Positions 23,337-31,950 of a DNA stretch of 64,000 bases are shown here, piece after piece. A program made the position numbers and the translations under genes. This stretch comes from Brucella thiophenivorans (GTDB taxonomy: Bacteria > Pseudomonadota > Alphaproteobacteria > Rhizobiales > Rhizobiaceae): positions 434,001-498,000 of the forward strand of contig NZ_NNRJ01000051.1 in NCBI RefSeq assembly GCF_002252445.1, written 5' to 3'. The notes under the pieces were generated by a model. It ran no database searches and was not told the origin of the DNA. It saw only the letters and a program-made list of their open reading frames with translations. Every line of letters begins with the position of its first letter. The stretch's first letter is position 1.

Positions 23337-25256
23337 TCATGCAGGCCTGACTGGTAACCGCTTCAAAACCGGCGCAATATTTTCACAGATTTCTGGTTTA
23401 GCATCAGAGAGACATTCAACTGTCGCCTCAAGAAGATTTAGGGATACGAAATCAGCTTGAGTGCCGAGTTGAAGCTTTTGCCGATCCAAGGTTGTGCCGC
23501 TGATAGCTGGTTGCCATATCGCCAAACCAACCCTTGCCGCCGGGTTAAGGCGTTTCAAACGGCGTAGAGAAAACTTGGCATGACGGGCGGAATCCATATC
23601 CAGTACACACAGTATGATTGCCGTAGCTCCGGCAAGATCTGCCTTACGAAGTTGGCTAGGCTGTGATTGCTCATGGTCAACGATTTTTGTTGTAGCGCCT
23701 TGAACCCATAAGACTTGTGCCAGCATCGCAGCAGTGACATCGTCCAGAGGACCACGACCGCCCAAACAAATTATCGATTTATTCTCTCCCGAAGGCAGTT
23801 GCAGAGTTTCGCTTTCGTCGTCACCGGAGGTCGCTTCAATGGAGATGTTTTCTTCATTATCTTCTTCATCGGCAATCTGTTTAAGATTGGCCACCAGAAG
23901 ACGAGCGCTTTGTGAAATTTGATTTATCTGTGTATCGCGGAGAACCCCACGTACGCGATCCTGCTCTGCAATGAGCAGCGCAGGAATAGCCACGCTTCCA
24001 TAATATTCGACCAAAAACTGTTCCGATAATAATTCCAAAGCGTTGTCAGTCGCCTCGTGGGGATCCCCAGCCAGTAAGCGCTGATAAAGCCGCTCTTCCG
24101 GATTGAGCACGGGTTCAGAACCAAACAAAATCTCAAGAAAACGGAATTGTGGGACATAGCGACCCAGCACCACCAGACATACGGTGAGTGGCGTCGATAG
24201 GACCAGACCAATTGGCCCCCACAACCATGTCCAGAAAATTGCGGAAACGATGATAGCAAGTGGCGATAGACCCGTACGCGATCCATATAGCCAGGGCTCG
24301 ATGATGTTGTTGCTGATAAGTTCAACAAGAATGAAAAGTGCAATTGTCCATAAAAGCAAGGTCCAGCCAGGCGCGATCGCGAAAGCCAGAAAGAGGGGCA
24401 TTATCGATGCAATCACGGGGCCGATATAGGGCGCAAATCTCAATACAATGGCCAACATACCCCACAAAAGCGCATTGGGAATGCCAAGAACCCACAGGCC
24501 TATGCCAAGCGGCACACCGTAGGTGATATTGACCAGCAATTGCGTGAGGAGATAGCGGCCCACACGGCTTCCCGCTTCTTGTATTGCAGCAGTCGTCCGA
24601 TGCAAATCACCATGACCGACCAATCGGATAAAACGATCGCGCAATTCTTCTCTTTCGAGAAGCATAAAAACCACGACAACAACGACAAGCCCCAAGGTGG
24701 CCAGTGGGCGGATCAATGGGCCAACGATCGTCTCTAGGGTTTCAATGGGATTACGTTGTGAAAATATTTCAACAAGCACAGGTTTGCGCTCGGGTTGTCC
24801 TGACGCGGTCGTATTGGTTGTCGTTTCCTGATCCTGACTGATTTCAGCGCCAACACGTTCAACCAAACTGTTTAAGCGATTAATAAGACTATTCTCGGCG
24901 CCAGCCTCCTTCAACGAGCGGACTTTTTCGATAATATTATATTGATATGTCGCTATATTCTGGCCGACCTCATTAACTTGAAAGGCTAGGATTGCGCTGA
25001 ACAAAGCGATAATCAGAAAACCACCTGTCACGCTCACGATAATGGCAAACAAACGTGGGAGGCCAGTGCGCCTTAAAAAAGAAACGATCGGTGCCAACAT
25101 GAATGTAAGAAGCACGGCGATCGCGAGCGGTAAAAATACGTCCTGAGCAAAATAAAGAATTGCAACAACCGCTGCTATGGCAGCAATTGCCGGCAAACGT
25201 GATTGCTCATGTACGGCAGTTAAAGAAGCGCTATCAGTTCCTGTTCCACGCTGCAT
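23337..25256 (-). CDS. AI-2E/PerM-family membrane transporter with long C-terminal domain
   Basis: This 639-residue protein has an N-terminal half with about eight membrane helices of the AI-2E/PerM (UPF0118) family, including the family-like GPIGLVLSTPLTVCLVVLG near residues 350-370. A soluble stretch between helices 2 and 3 (about 100-170) is typical. The last 270 residues are cytoplasmic; the segment SIICLGGRGPLDDVTAAMLA onward looks like a Rossmann/B12-binding-type alpha-beta fold. Relatives export small molecules or sodium/lithium; the substrate here is unknown. The C-terminal domain could be a sensor. It is convergent with bphP and has no EcfG-type promoter. Confidence 0.8.
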   Translation of the reverse strand: MQRGTGTDSASLTAVHEQSRLPAIAAIAAVVAILYFAQDVFLPLAIAVLLTFMLAPIVSFLRRTGLPRLFAIIVSVTGGFLIIALFSAILAFQVNEVGQNIATYQYNIIEKVRSLKEAGAENSLINRLNSLVERVGAEISQDQETTTNTTASGQPERKPVLVEIFSQRNPIETLETIVGPLIRPLATLGLVVVVVVFMLLEREELRDRFIRLVGHGDLHRTTAAIQEAGSRVGRYLLTQLLVNITYGVPLGIGLWVLGIPNALLWGMLAIVLRFAPYIGPVIASIMPLFLAFAIAPGWTLLLWTIALFILVELISNNIIEPWLYGSRTGLSPLAIIVSAIFWTWLWGPIGLVLSTPLTVCLVVLGRYVPQFRFLEILFGSEPVLNPEERLYQRLLAGDPHEATDNALELLSEQFLVEYYGSVAIPALLIAEQDRVRGVLRDTQINQISQSARLLVANLKQIADEEDNEENISIEATSGDDESETLQLPSGENKSIICLGGRGPLDDVTAAMLAQVLWVQGATTKIVDHEQSQPSQLRKADLAGATAIILCVLDMDSARHAKFSLRRLKRLNPAARVGLAIWQPAISGTTLDRQKLQLGTQADFVSLNLLEATVECLSDAKPEICENIAPVLKRLPVRPA

Positions 25257-25421
25257 GACAACTCTTCTTTTTCGGATTTTCAGTACATCAAATTATTTAG
25301 GTAGAGCTCGCGTAAAAAATAGCAAAGTAATTGAGAAATATATTCAGTTAGTCGCTCGATTGCAGGGTCAATGAGAAAGTTCGGTTATTTCGAATACTTC
25401 ATATGCCGTAATCAACTAAAC

Positions 25422-25452
25422 AAAAAAGCCCACCGCATTTATACAGTGGGCC
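25422..25452 (-). terminator. Terminator of the CsbD-like gene
   Basis: GCCCAC and GTGGGC are separated by 12 bases and flanked by six A on the plus strand, which gives a T-run on the minus strand. Confidence 0.7.
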
Positions 25453-25472
25453 TTTGCGACTTTCGTCAGTAA

Positions 25473-25664
25473 TCAAGCTTTGTCGACGACTTTTTTAACA
25501 GCATCTTTTGCCTTGCCTTTGGCCTGCTGTGCGTCACCTTTGGCTTCTTGAGCCAATCCTTTAGCCTGCATTTCCTTATTATCAATCGCCTTGCCTATAC
25601 CCTGCTTGGCCTTGCCAGCAAGTTCATTAGCCTTACCTGAAACCTTGTCTGAAGTGCTACCCAT
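25473..25664 (-). CDS. CsbD-family stress protein
   Basis: This 63-residue, highly charged Ala/Lys-rich helical protein repeats the pattern GKA-x-x-x-GKAK ([18 protein letters not shown]), which is the CsbD signature. CsbD proteins are abundant under general stress and their role is unknown. I choose the start at 25664 (MGSTSDK) because GGAG lies 8 bases upstream; an ATG five codons earlier overlaps that site. An exact EcfG-type promoter lies at 25711-25735 and a terminator follows, so it is a single-gene stress unit. Confidence 0.85.
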   Translation of the reverse strand: MGSTSDKVSGKANELAGKAKQGIGKAIDNKEMQAKGLAQEAKGDAQQAKGKAKDAVKKVVDKA

Positions 25665-25710
25665 CTGATTGATCTCCATAAAAACTACTCTTGCTTGGTG
25701 TCTTACATAA

Positions 25711-25735
25711 AACGGAGAACGGGGATTTTGGTTCC
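25711..25735 (-). promoter_or_regulatory. EcfG-type promoter of the CsbD-like gene
   Basis: GGAAC-N16-CGTT on the minus strand, 47 bases upstream of the chosen start. Confidence 0.78.
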
Positions 25736-25870
25736 CTGCAATTATTGATTTTCGTTATTTAGCAACCCCTATCTTTATCAGAGAGTTTAAAATGAACCGC
25801 AGCGTCGTTACTCAATAATTTGGAGTTTTATGCCCCCAATAAACATTGAGCAAACCATTTCATTTGCGCT

Positions 25871-25896
25871 GGAACTAACCCCAGTCTCAGGCCGTT
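25871..25896 (+). promoter_or_regulatory. EcfG-type promoter of the YciE-like gene
   Basis: GGAAC at 25871-25875 and CGTT at 25893-25896 with 17 bases between, 38 bases upstream of the ATG. Confidence 0.75.
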
Positions 25897-25934
25897 ATCA
25901 AAGTGGGAGGCTTTAAATTTTCAGGGAGAGAACA

Positions 25935-26432
25935 ATGCCTACTTCTAAGCAGAGAACTTTGGACGATTTATTCTATGACACGCTCAAAGACATTTATTAC
26001 GCAGAGAAAAAAATACTGAAAACATTGCCTAAAATGGCTCGCGCCGCCTCGTCACCAGAGCTGAAGACCGCGTTTGAAAAACATAAGGACCAAACCGAAG
26101 AACATGTTGGAAGGCTCCAGCAGGTTTTTGAGATTTTGGGAAAGCGCGCTCAAGGTAAAACCTGCGATGCGATTGAGGGAATTATTGCGGAAGGTGAAGA
26201 GATCATTGATGAGTTCAAGGGAACACAAGCTCTTGATGCTGGTCTAATATCCTCTGCGCAGGCAGTCGAACATTACGAAATTACACGTTATGGCACTCTT
26301 AAACGATGGGCTACTGAACTTGGCCATAAAGACATAGCGAAACTGCTTGACGCCACTCTTCAGGAAGAAGGTCAAACAGATAAGGATTTGACTAAACTTG
26401 CTGAAACAAAGATCAACTTAAAAGCTGCATAA
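25935..26432 (+). CDS. YciE-like ferritin-fold protein (DUF892)
   Basis: This 165-residue four-helix-bundle protein has helix 1 DLFYDTLKDIYYAEKKILK with the conserved Asp/Tyr/Glu of the family, then EKHKDQTEEHVGRLQ and a second E-x-x-H pair (AVEHYEITRYGTLK), the likely di-iron ligands. Members are induced by osmotic, desiccation and general stress; an enzymatic role is not established. GGGAG lies 7 bases upstream of the start. It has an exact EcfG-type promoter and a strong terminator, so it is monocistronic. Confidence 0.85.
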   Translation: MPTSKQRTLDDLFYDTLKDIYYAEKKILKTLPKMARAASSPELKTAFEKHKDQTEEHVGRLQQVFEILGKRAQGKTCDAIEGIIAEGEEIIDEFKGTQALDAGLISSAQAVEHYEITRYGTLKRWATELGHKDIAKLLDATLQEEGQTDKDLTKLAETKINLKAA

Positions 26433-26440
26433 TCAGTTGG

Positions 26441-26461
26441 ACCCCGCTTCGGCGGGGTTTT
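26441..26461 (+). terminator. Terminator of the YciE-like gene
   Basis: ACCCCGC-TTCG-GCGGGGT followed by TTT, nine bases after the stop. Confidence 0.85.
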
Positions 26462-26528
26462 ACATTTACAAAGTGTCGCCGAAACAGAGTATCCTTGTCT
26501 GACACCGCAATGAAAGTGAGTTATCTCT

Positions 26529-26810
26529 ATGTTGGGACCCAGATCGAGCGAAAACTATCCCGGGAGGAAAGCCGATTGCGAGGAAGCCGTATCGCAAGGC
26601 ATAGCCGACCTTATAAAACAAGCCACATTGGACGGGCGATCAGAGAAAGAAGCTCAAGCCGTTATACAGGGAACGAGCGTTCCCGGCGTTAGAGATCTTA
26701 TAGAAGAAGCAACTTCTGCCGGATGGTCTGCAGAAGAGGCAGCTGATGCTATCAAAGCTGTTTCTGATAAAATGCAGCACGGCCCGACAAGCTTCATCCA
26801 AAACAAATGA
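26529..26810 (+). CDS. Small acidic hypothetical protein
   Basis: This 93-residue protein is predicted helical and acidic. It contains two related halves (AVSQGIADLIKQATLDGRS and VRDLIEEATSAGWSAEE), each a helix with DLI then a Gly/Ser turn, suggesting an internal duplication. No family is recognised. A weak ribosome site (GAG) lies 8 bases upstream. It sits between two stress genes and shares its terminator region with the convergent PRC-barrel gene. I see no exact EcfG-type promoter, so membership in the stress regulon rests on position only. Confidence 0.55.
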   Translation: MLGPRSSENYPGRKADCEEAVSQGIADLIKQATLDGRSEKEAQAVIQGTSVPGVRDLIEEATSAGWSAEEAADAIKAVSDKMQHGPTSFIQNK

Positions 26811-26830
26811 ACCGCCTCAGGGGCGGTTCA
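26808..26830. terminator. Shared hairpin between convergent genes
   Basis: TGAACCGCC and GGCGGTTCA form a perfect 9-bp stem that includes the TGA stop of the upstream gene. It lies 14 bases from the stop of the PRC-barrel gene. T-runs are weak on both sides. Confidence 0.6.
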
Positions 26831-26843
26831 TAATGGCTAAAAA

Positions 26844-27239
26844 TTACTTAGCCCAGCGGCCATCATACTTAAACTCTGGGGCTTTTTCGATTTCTTCTTT
26901 GGTCGAATTCATAACGGCTGACCATTTCTTGTCGTCTTCAAAATATGTAATATCGACCGCATCCGGCGCAACAATTACGTATCGTTCACCAACACCAAGA
27001 AATCCGCCCACAGAAACGATATAACCGGCCAACTGGCCATTAGCGATGATCAAATCTTTGATTTCGCCGATCGAAGTATCGTCGCCGTTAACAATCTTCA
27101 AGCCAATCAGATTATAGCTGAGGACCGCTGTAGGCTCAGCTGTCACAAACACTTCTTTTTCAGCAACAGTGGCCGTTTGCGCACTGGCAAAAGAAGTGAG
27201 TGCAATGGTAGCGACAGCAGCAAGCAATAAACGACGCAT
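26844..27239 (-). CDS. Exported PRC-barrel domain protein
   Basis: This 131-residue protein has a signal peptide (LLLAAVATIALTSFASAQ, cut near residue 21) and one PRC-barrel domain (NLIGLKIVNGDDTSIGEIKD, then VIVAPDAVDI). The barrel is a small beta fold used for protein or RNA contacts; periplasmic versions are common in Rhizobiales and often stress-induced. Its function is unknown. A near-match EcfG promoter lies 45 bases upstream. Confidence 0.8.
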   Translation of the reverse strand: MRRLLLAAVATIALTSFASAQTATVAEKEVFVTAEPTAVLSYNLIGLKIVNGDDTSIGEIKDLIIANGQLAGYIVSVGGFLGVGERYVIVAPDAVDITYFEDDKKWSAVMNSTKEEIEKAPEFKYDGRWAK

Positions 27240-27283
27240 TTATATTCTCCAAATTAGTTCAATGACATATCTGTCTTGAGAGA

Positions 27284-27308
27284 AATGCTTTCGCGCTTAT
27301 TTTGTTCC
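27284..27308 (-). promoter_or_regulatory. EcfG-like promoter of the PRC-barrel gene
   Basis: GGAAC-N16-CATT on the minus strand; one base off the CGTT consensus in the -10 element. Confidence 0.5.
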
Positions 27309-27474
27309 AAATTTTCGGCTTCTGCAGAGGATATTTCAATCAGTTCGGCCAGTTCTTACTCGTCGAAACTTTTGATTCATAATGCCAAGGTTTTCACGAG
27401 AGGTTTCCAATCTAATACTCCAACCAATCCCCCCTCTAGGAAAACCAAACGTATAATCCGTCATTCTTACAAAT

Positions 27475-27972
27475 TTATTCGTCTGGAATGACCTTAGCGT
27501 CGCGAGAGGTTTCGCTTACGATATGATCTTTACCGTTCGAGAATAATGCGAGTGTTAGCAAAGCAAATACCATTATAATGATCGCCACATCGAAGGCGTT
27601 AACCGCACAGGCGATGCCAATTGCCCCCGTTGACCACAAACTCGCAGCGGTCGCAGTGCCCTTCACCGATGAGCTTAAACGTAAAATAGCGCCGCCGCCG
27701 ATGAAGCCCATGCCGGTAATAACGCCTTCAATAATGCGCGCCATTGCTTCAGGATTATCAGCGGTTAAGCCTTCCGTTGCTTGAACGAAGCCACAGCTCG
27801 CGACCGCCACAAGCGGAAATGTTCGCAGTCCGGCGCTTCGCTCTTCTCGCTCACGATGCCAGCCAATAGGCAAAGCCAGTATATACGCTGCTGCAAGCGT
27901 TATGACATGTGGCCAAACATTGAAATTGTCGGAACTAAGAACTTCATAAAGTGCTGATTGAAACTGTTCCAT
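27475..27972 (-). CDS. MgtC/SapB-family membrane protein
   Basis: This 165-residue protein has four to five membrane helices and the MgtC/SapB signature: AAYILALPIGWHREREERSAGLRTFPLV, then GVITGMGFIGGGAILR. It lacks the C-terminal ACT-like domain of true virulence MgtC, so a role in magnesium-limited growth should not be assumed. It may help regulate membrane ATP synthase or P-type ATPases as in relatives. An exact EcfG-type promoter lies 32 bases upstream, tying it to the stress cluster. Confidence 0.82.
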   Translation of the reverse strand: MEQFQSALYEVLSSDNFNVWPHVITLAAAYILALPIGWHREREERSAGLRTFPLVAVASCGFVQATEGLTADNPEAMARIIEGVITGMGFIGGGAILRLSSSVKGTATAASLWSTGAIGIACAVNAFDVAIIIMVFALLTLALFSNGKDHIVSETSRDAKVIPDE

Positions 27973-28003
27973 GAGGACCTGCTCGCAGTAGTCTTGAGTC
28001 CAA

Positions 28004-28028
28004 AACGAGCATGATTGAATAACGTTCC
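28004..28028 (-). promoter_or_regulatory. EcfG-type promoter of the MgtC-like gene
   Basis: GGAAC-N16-CGTT on the minus strand, exact consensus spacing. Confidence 0.75.
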
Positions 28029-28399
28029 CAACCTAATGCCTGATTGCTCGCTAACTCCAGATCCGCAATTGGGAAAGGCTTCAGAAAATCATTGGACCAA
28101 TTTTTGTCTACCCCCCGAAGAATGCACTTCTCGGTGTTGAAAATTGCGGGGCGGAAAGCCGCCCGTTCTTGGAAAAGACGAGATGACATTATTATCAACG
28201 CTCTAATCCCTTTCAGCGATGAAGCATGCCGTTAATATCAAATGCGATCTGGAGGGAGTAGTTGATACAGTTTGTATTTGCATCGACGTTTTGGGGTCGA
28301 CGTAGGCGAATACATTTTCGGGATGCGGATTGTTGATGAGAATGCCAGCTTGGCTGCGTCACGCCTAGCTGAGTATCAAACTAGCGATTTAGCACTAGT
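28029..28399. other. Intergenic region before tRNA-Ser
   Basis: I see no gene, and no repeat of the tRNA 3' end that would suggest an integrated element here. Confidence 0.4.
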
Positions 28400-28489
28400 T
28401 GGCGGAGGGGGTGGGATTCGAACCCACGGTACGGTCTCCCGCACGCCGGTTTTCAAGACCGGTGCCTTAAACCGCTCGGCCACCCCTCC
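28400..28489 (-). tRNA. tRNA-Ser(UGA)
   Basis: On the minus strand the gene starts GGAGGGGTGGCCGAGCGG and has the anticodon loop CTTGAAA with UGA. It has a long variable arm typical of serine tRNAs, a GGTTCGAATCC T-arm and an encoded CCA. The acceptor stem is fully paired. Confidence 0.95.
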
Positions 28490-28665
28490 GCGTCTGCCCA
28501 TCTACACGAAGCAGATTTGGCAGATTTGAACGCCTCTTTATCGTCAACAATCAACAGCGTCAATCTGCCACTTGCTGTCATTCATAAGAAAATCACTCAA
28601 TCACTTGCTCTTATTATTAATGAAGCCTAAACTTGAGTACATAAGTCATAAAGAAAAGGGAACGA

Positions 28666-29124
28666 ATGAGCCTCGAATCGGTCAAAGCATTTTTCGCGGA
28701 AAAGGCACCGGAAATCGAAGTGATTGAATTGCCAACCAGTACCGCGACGGTTGCGCTGGCTGCCGAGGCCCATGGGGTGGAGCCTGGACAGATCGCAAAA
28801 ACGCTTTCGTTTTCGGCCAAAGACCAGACCATTCTTATCGTTACACGTGGCGATGCACGTATCGATAATCGCAAATTCAAAGACCGTTTCGGAGCGAAGC
28901 CACGGATGCTGGATGCTGAAACCGTACTCATTGAAACCAGCCATCCGGTCGGTGGCGTCTGCCCTTTTGGATTGCCTCGGGATTTGCCGGTCTATTGCGA
29001 CTTGTCGCTTAAGAGTTTTGATGAAATTGTACCCGCTGCCGGAGCGACAAACAGCGCCGTCAGGATAACCCCTCTCAAAATAGCTGAGCTTGTATCGGCA
29101 GAATGGGTCGATGTCTGCCAATGA
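28666..29124 (+). CDS. YbaK/EbsC-family aminoacyl-tRNA deacylase
   Basis: This 152-residue protein is a single-domain YbaK/ProX-type editing enzyme. Family motifs include HGVEPGQIAKTLSF, VTRGDARIDNRKFK and the Gly-rich VGGVCPFGLP. Such proteins hydrolyse wrongly charged tRNA such as Cys-tRNA(Pro) in the cytoplasm. It starts with GGGAACGA just before the ATG. It stands between the tRNA-Ser gene and rirA, with no obvious operon partner. Confidence 0.85.
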   Translation: MSLESVKAFFAEKAPEIEVIELPTSTATVALAAEAHGVEPGQIAKTLSFSAKDQTILIVTRGDARIDNRKFKDRFGAKPRMLDAETVLIETSHPVGGVCPFGLPRDLPVYCDLSLKSFDEIVPAAGATNSAVRITPLKIAELVSAEWVDVCQ

Positions 29125-29212
29125 TGGAAACTCATCATCTGAAATGCCCGATCACGATCACGTAATGAATTGTTTTTTTGCCCTTTAAAGCTGATAAAAC
29201 ACTTCATATATT

Positions 29213-29229
29213 TTAAGAATAGTTCTAAA
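29213..29229. promoter_or_regulatory. ICE-like Irr box upstream of rirA
   Basis: TTAAGAATAGTTCTAAA matches the palindromic TTTAGAA-N3-TTCTAAA iron-control element with one mismatch. It is 144 bases upstream of rirA. In related bacteria Irr represses rirA when iron is low. Confidence 0.6.
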
Positions 29230-29373
29230 GTAGATTCGAGGCAAATGCATTCGCTTGGCACACATTCTCTAAAATCCGGAAATCCGGGTGGGAGTGCGGC
29301 CTAACCAAAAGCAGAGTTTTCCGATTGGAAGGTCGATCTGGAAGATTCGAGGATGTATTGAAAGGAATAGTCG

Positions 29374-29841
29374 ATGCGTCTTACACGTCAGACAAATTAT
29401 GCCGTTCGCATGCTTATGTATTGTGCCGCCAATGACGGCAAACTGAGCCGCGTTCCGGAAATCGCCCGTGCTTACGGCGTTTCGGAGTTGTTTCTGTTCA
29501 AGATTTTGCAGCCGCTCGTCGAACACAAGCTGGTTGAGACTGTTCGGGGCCGTAATGGTGGTGTGCGCCTTGGGCGCGCAGCGAAAGACATCTCACTGTT
29601 CGATGTCGTGCGCGTCACCGAAGAAAATTTCGCTATGGCGGAATGCTTTGAAAACGACGCCGCCGAATGCCCGCTCGTGGATAGCTGCGGCCTTAATTCG
29701 GCATTGCGCGAAGCACTTAACGCTTTCTTCGGCGTGCTCATGAAATACAGCATCGCCGATCTGGTGAAGTCTCGCCCAAATGTCCGCGTGCTGCTTGGTC
29801 TTGATGAAGACCTTGAAACCGCAGAACGTATCGCAAGCTGA
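29374..29841 (+). CDS. rirA: RirA, Rrf2-family iron-responsive repressor
   Basis: This 155-residue Rrf2 protein has an N-terminal winged helix (MRLTRQTNYAVRMLMYCAAN) and cluster cysteines C91, C99 and C105, exactly the positions described for rhizobial RirA. With an intact Fe-S cluster it represses iron and heme uptake genes through TGA-N9-TCA boxes. It sits next to the heme operon it probably controls, but it is transcribed separately. Its own promoter has an Irr-type box. A GAAAGGA ribosome site precedes the ATG and a terminator follows. Confidence 0.93.
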   Translation: MRLTRQTNYAVRMLMYCAANDGKLSRVPEIARAYGVSELFLFKILQPLVEHKLVETVRGRNGGVRLGRAAKDISLFDVVRVTEENFAMAECFENDAAECPLVDSCGLNSALREALNAFFGVLMKYSIADLVKSRPNVRVLLGLDEDLETAERIAS

Positions 29842-29861
29842 TTTAAGCAATTATCGAAACG

Positions 29862-29896
29862 AAAAGGCTGAAACCATTACGGTTTTCAGCCTTTTT
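29862..29896 (+). terminator. Terminator of rirA
   Basis: AAAAGGCTGAAACC pairs with GGTTTTCAGCCTTTT around ATTAC, with one bulge, followed by TT. Confidence 0.85.
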
Positions 29897-29908
29897 GGTA
29901 TGGTTTTT

Positions 29909-30016
29909 GTAGAGCGTGTCACGCTTAATCGTATCCACTGCGCTCGCTCTAATTCTTTGTTTTTACGCATGTCTTTGTCCCAAAACCGGTTCCCACTTTT
30001 GGGAAACATGCTCTAG
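29909..30016 (-). repeat. Dispersed repeat, copy 1 (at hmuV stop)
   Basis: On the minus strand this begins CTAGAGCATG, contains AACCGGTTTT, and ends in a GTAAAAACAAAGAATTA segment. The same layout recurs at 51351-51424. The TAG of hmuV lies in its first four bases. Intergenic repeats with the AGAGCATG and AACCGG core are common in Brucellaceae. Confidence 0.7.
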
Positions 30017-30813
30017 ATCGTGGCCGAATAGGCCGATTGAGGCAGCACAAACGGAACGCCCTGCACAGGCGGAACGCCGACGCGCAGTGAGCACTCATAA
30101 ACCCGCTCTAATCGATCATCGGTTAAAGCATGTTGCGGTGTGCCGATCGTATCAAGCTTGCCCTTATGCATGACAGCAATGCTGTCGGCGAACATGGCGG
30201 TGAGATTGAGGTCATGAAGAATGGCAATCACGCCGCCGCCAGAAGCTGCAAAATCACGTGCAATCTCCATCACGGTAATCTGGTGTTTTATATCGAGGCT
30301 CGAAATCGGCTCATCCAGAAACAAATAACGCGACTTTCCATCAACAACCGGCTTCCAGACCTGACACAACACGCGCGCAAGCTGCACGCGCTGTTGTTCA
30401 CCGCCGGAAAGCTCCTGATAAAGCCTGCCGCTAAAGCCTGAAAGATCGACTCTCTGTAAGGCGAGATCTGGCAGTTTTTCCTGCTCAGCACCCGTTAGGC
30501 CACTAAAACCACCTGTCAATCCAATATGCACGATTTCGCGCACAGTAAACGGAAACGACAATGCGCTTGCCTGCGGGAGCACAGCGCGACGTGCAGCCAT
30601 GCGCCATGGTTTGATTTTTGCGAAGTCCTCACCGTCAAGAAAGGCAGAGCCCGTATAGGGAAGATCGCCAGAAAGTGCGCGCAGCAAGGTAGTTTTGCCG
30701 GAACCATTCGGGCCGACAATGGCGGTTACCGCACCCGGACGGGCAACAAAATCAATATTCTCGATGATTTTCTTATTGCCGATGGCAACGCTTAAGTTTT
30801 TTGTTTCAATCAT
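30013..30813 (-). CDS. hmuV: HmuV, hemin ABC transporter ATPase
   Basis: This 266-residue ABC ATPase has Walker A GPNGSGKTT near residue 35, signature LSGGEQQRVQLARVL near 136, Walker B LFLDEPISSLD near 165 and the switch histidine in ILHDLN. It powers heme import across the inner membrane with HmuU and HmuT. It starts 9 bases after the hmuU stop. Its stop codon lies inside a dispersed repeat. It is the last gene of hemP-hmuSTUV. Confidence 0.93.
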   Translation of the reverse strand: MIETKNLSVAIGNKKIIENIDFVARPGAVTAIVGPNGSGKTTLLRALSGDLPYTGSAFLDGEDFAKIKPWRMAARRAVLPQASALSFPFTVREIVHIGLTGGFSGLTGAEQEKLPDLALQRVDLSGFSGRLYQELSGGEQQRVQLARVLCQVWKPVVDGKSRYLFLDEPISSLDIKHQITVMEIARDFAASGGGVIAILHDLNLTAMFADSIAVMHKGKLDTIGTPQHALTDDRLERVYECSLRVGVPPVQGVPFVLPQSAYSATI

Positions 30814-30822
30814 ATCTGAGCC

Positions 30823-31938
30823 TCACAGATCAAGAACGCCGCGCTGGCGCAGCAATATCCAGAGGAAGAATGGTGCACCGCAAACCGCTGTAATAATGCC
30901 AATCGGCAATTCAGCAGGGGCTACAATTGTACGGCTCACAGCATCGGCCAGCAGCAGCAGGATCGCGCCTAAAAGTGCAGATGCCGGCAATAGAAAGCGA
31001 TGATCCGGCCCGATGCTCAAACGCAGCATATGCGGCACCACGATACCGACAAAACCAATGCCGCCCGATATAGCGACAGTTGCACCGGTTGCGGCTGCAA
31101 CTGTGACAATCGCCACGTTCTTGATGCGCTGAACGGGAATGCCGAGATGACCAGCCGCCGCCTCGCCCAGTGCCAAAGCGTTGAGACCGCGCGCAAGAAA
31201 CGGCGTTGCGACAAGCACAACAGCGATAGTTGGCCCGGCAGTGCCAATTTTACCCCAGGTTGCCCCGGCAAGCGAACCAAGCCCCCAGAATGTGAGATCG
31301 CGTAACTGCCGATCGTCGGAAATGTAAATCAGTGCGCCTGTGGCAGCTCCTGTGAGCGCCCCAAGTGCGATACCGGCAAGCAGCATAGTCGCGACAGAGG
31401 TGCGTCCTCGTCGGGTAGCTACCCGATAAAGAAGAAGCGTTGTGACAAGACCGCCCGCAAATGCAGCTATCGGCAGCGCATAAAGGCCAAGAAAGAGATA
31501 GAGCGGCGCAAGCGTGGTTCCACCAAGCACGATCATCGATACAGCTCCTAGGCTCGCACCGGCAGAAACACCGACAAGGCCCGGATCAGCAAGCGGATTG
31601 CGGAACAGGCCCTGCATCACAGCGCCCGAAACGGCAAGCCCTGCCCCCACCAACATTCCCATGATAATGCGCGGCAGACGTATTTCCATGATGATCAGAT
31701 GATCGCGCCGAAATGCTTCAACGCTTTCGGTAGTTCCGAACACAAGTTCACGAAAAACCGCCGTCACGGAAGCATCGGACGCACCGGCTGTCAGACTGAA
31801 AACTGCAGTTAGACAGAGTGCGACTGAAAGAACAACAATCGCCAGACGGGCTCTTGTGGAACGATCTCCGGCATGACGATTTATGGTTTCACGCATGGCA
31901 AAGCTTGCCGGTCCTGCCGCGCGTTCTTGGCTAGTCAT
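30823..31938 (-). CDS. hmuU: HmuU, hemin ABC transporter permease
   Basis: This 371-residue FecCD-type permease has about ten membrane helices. Family motifs include RLPRIIMGMLVGAGLAVSGA, GLFRNPLADPGLVGVSAGA and GGIGFVGIVVPHMLR. A soluble N-terminal extension of about 27 residues is longer than usual; an internal start at Met11 is possible. It forms the inner-membrane heme channel with HmuV. It follows hmuT by 12 bases. Confidence 0.92.
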   Translation of the reverse strand: MTSQERAAGPASFAMRETINRHAGDRSTRARLAIVVLSVALCLTAVFSLTAGASDASVTAVFRELVFGTTESVEAFRRDHLIIMEIRLPRIIMGMLVGAGLAVSGAVMQGLFRNPLADPGLVGVSAGASLGAVSMIVLGGTTLAPLYLFLGLYALPIAAFAGGLVTTLLLYRVATRRGRTSVATMLLAGIALGALTGAATGALIYISDDRQLRDLTFWGLGSLAGATWGKIGTAGPTIAVVLVATPFLARGLNALALGEAAAGHLGIPVQRIKNVAIVTVAAATGATVAISGGIGFVGIVVPHMLRLSIGPDHRFLLPASALLGAILLLLADAVSRTIVAPAELPIGIITAVCGAPFFLWILLRQRGVLDL

Positions 31939-31950
31939 TGCGATATGTCC

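Noticed and set aside
28400-28489. tRNA-Ser as attachment site of an integrated island
   Set aside because: No integrase gene and no second copy of the tRNA 3' end in the neighbouring sequence.
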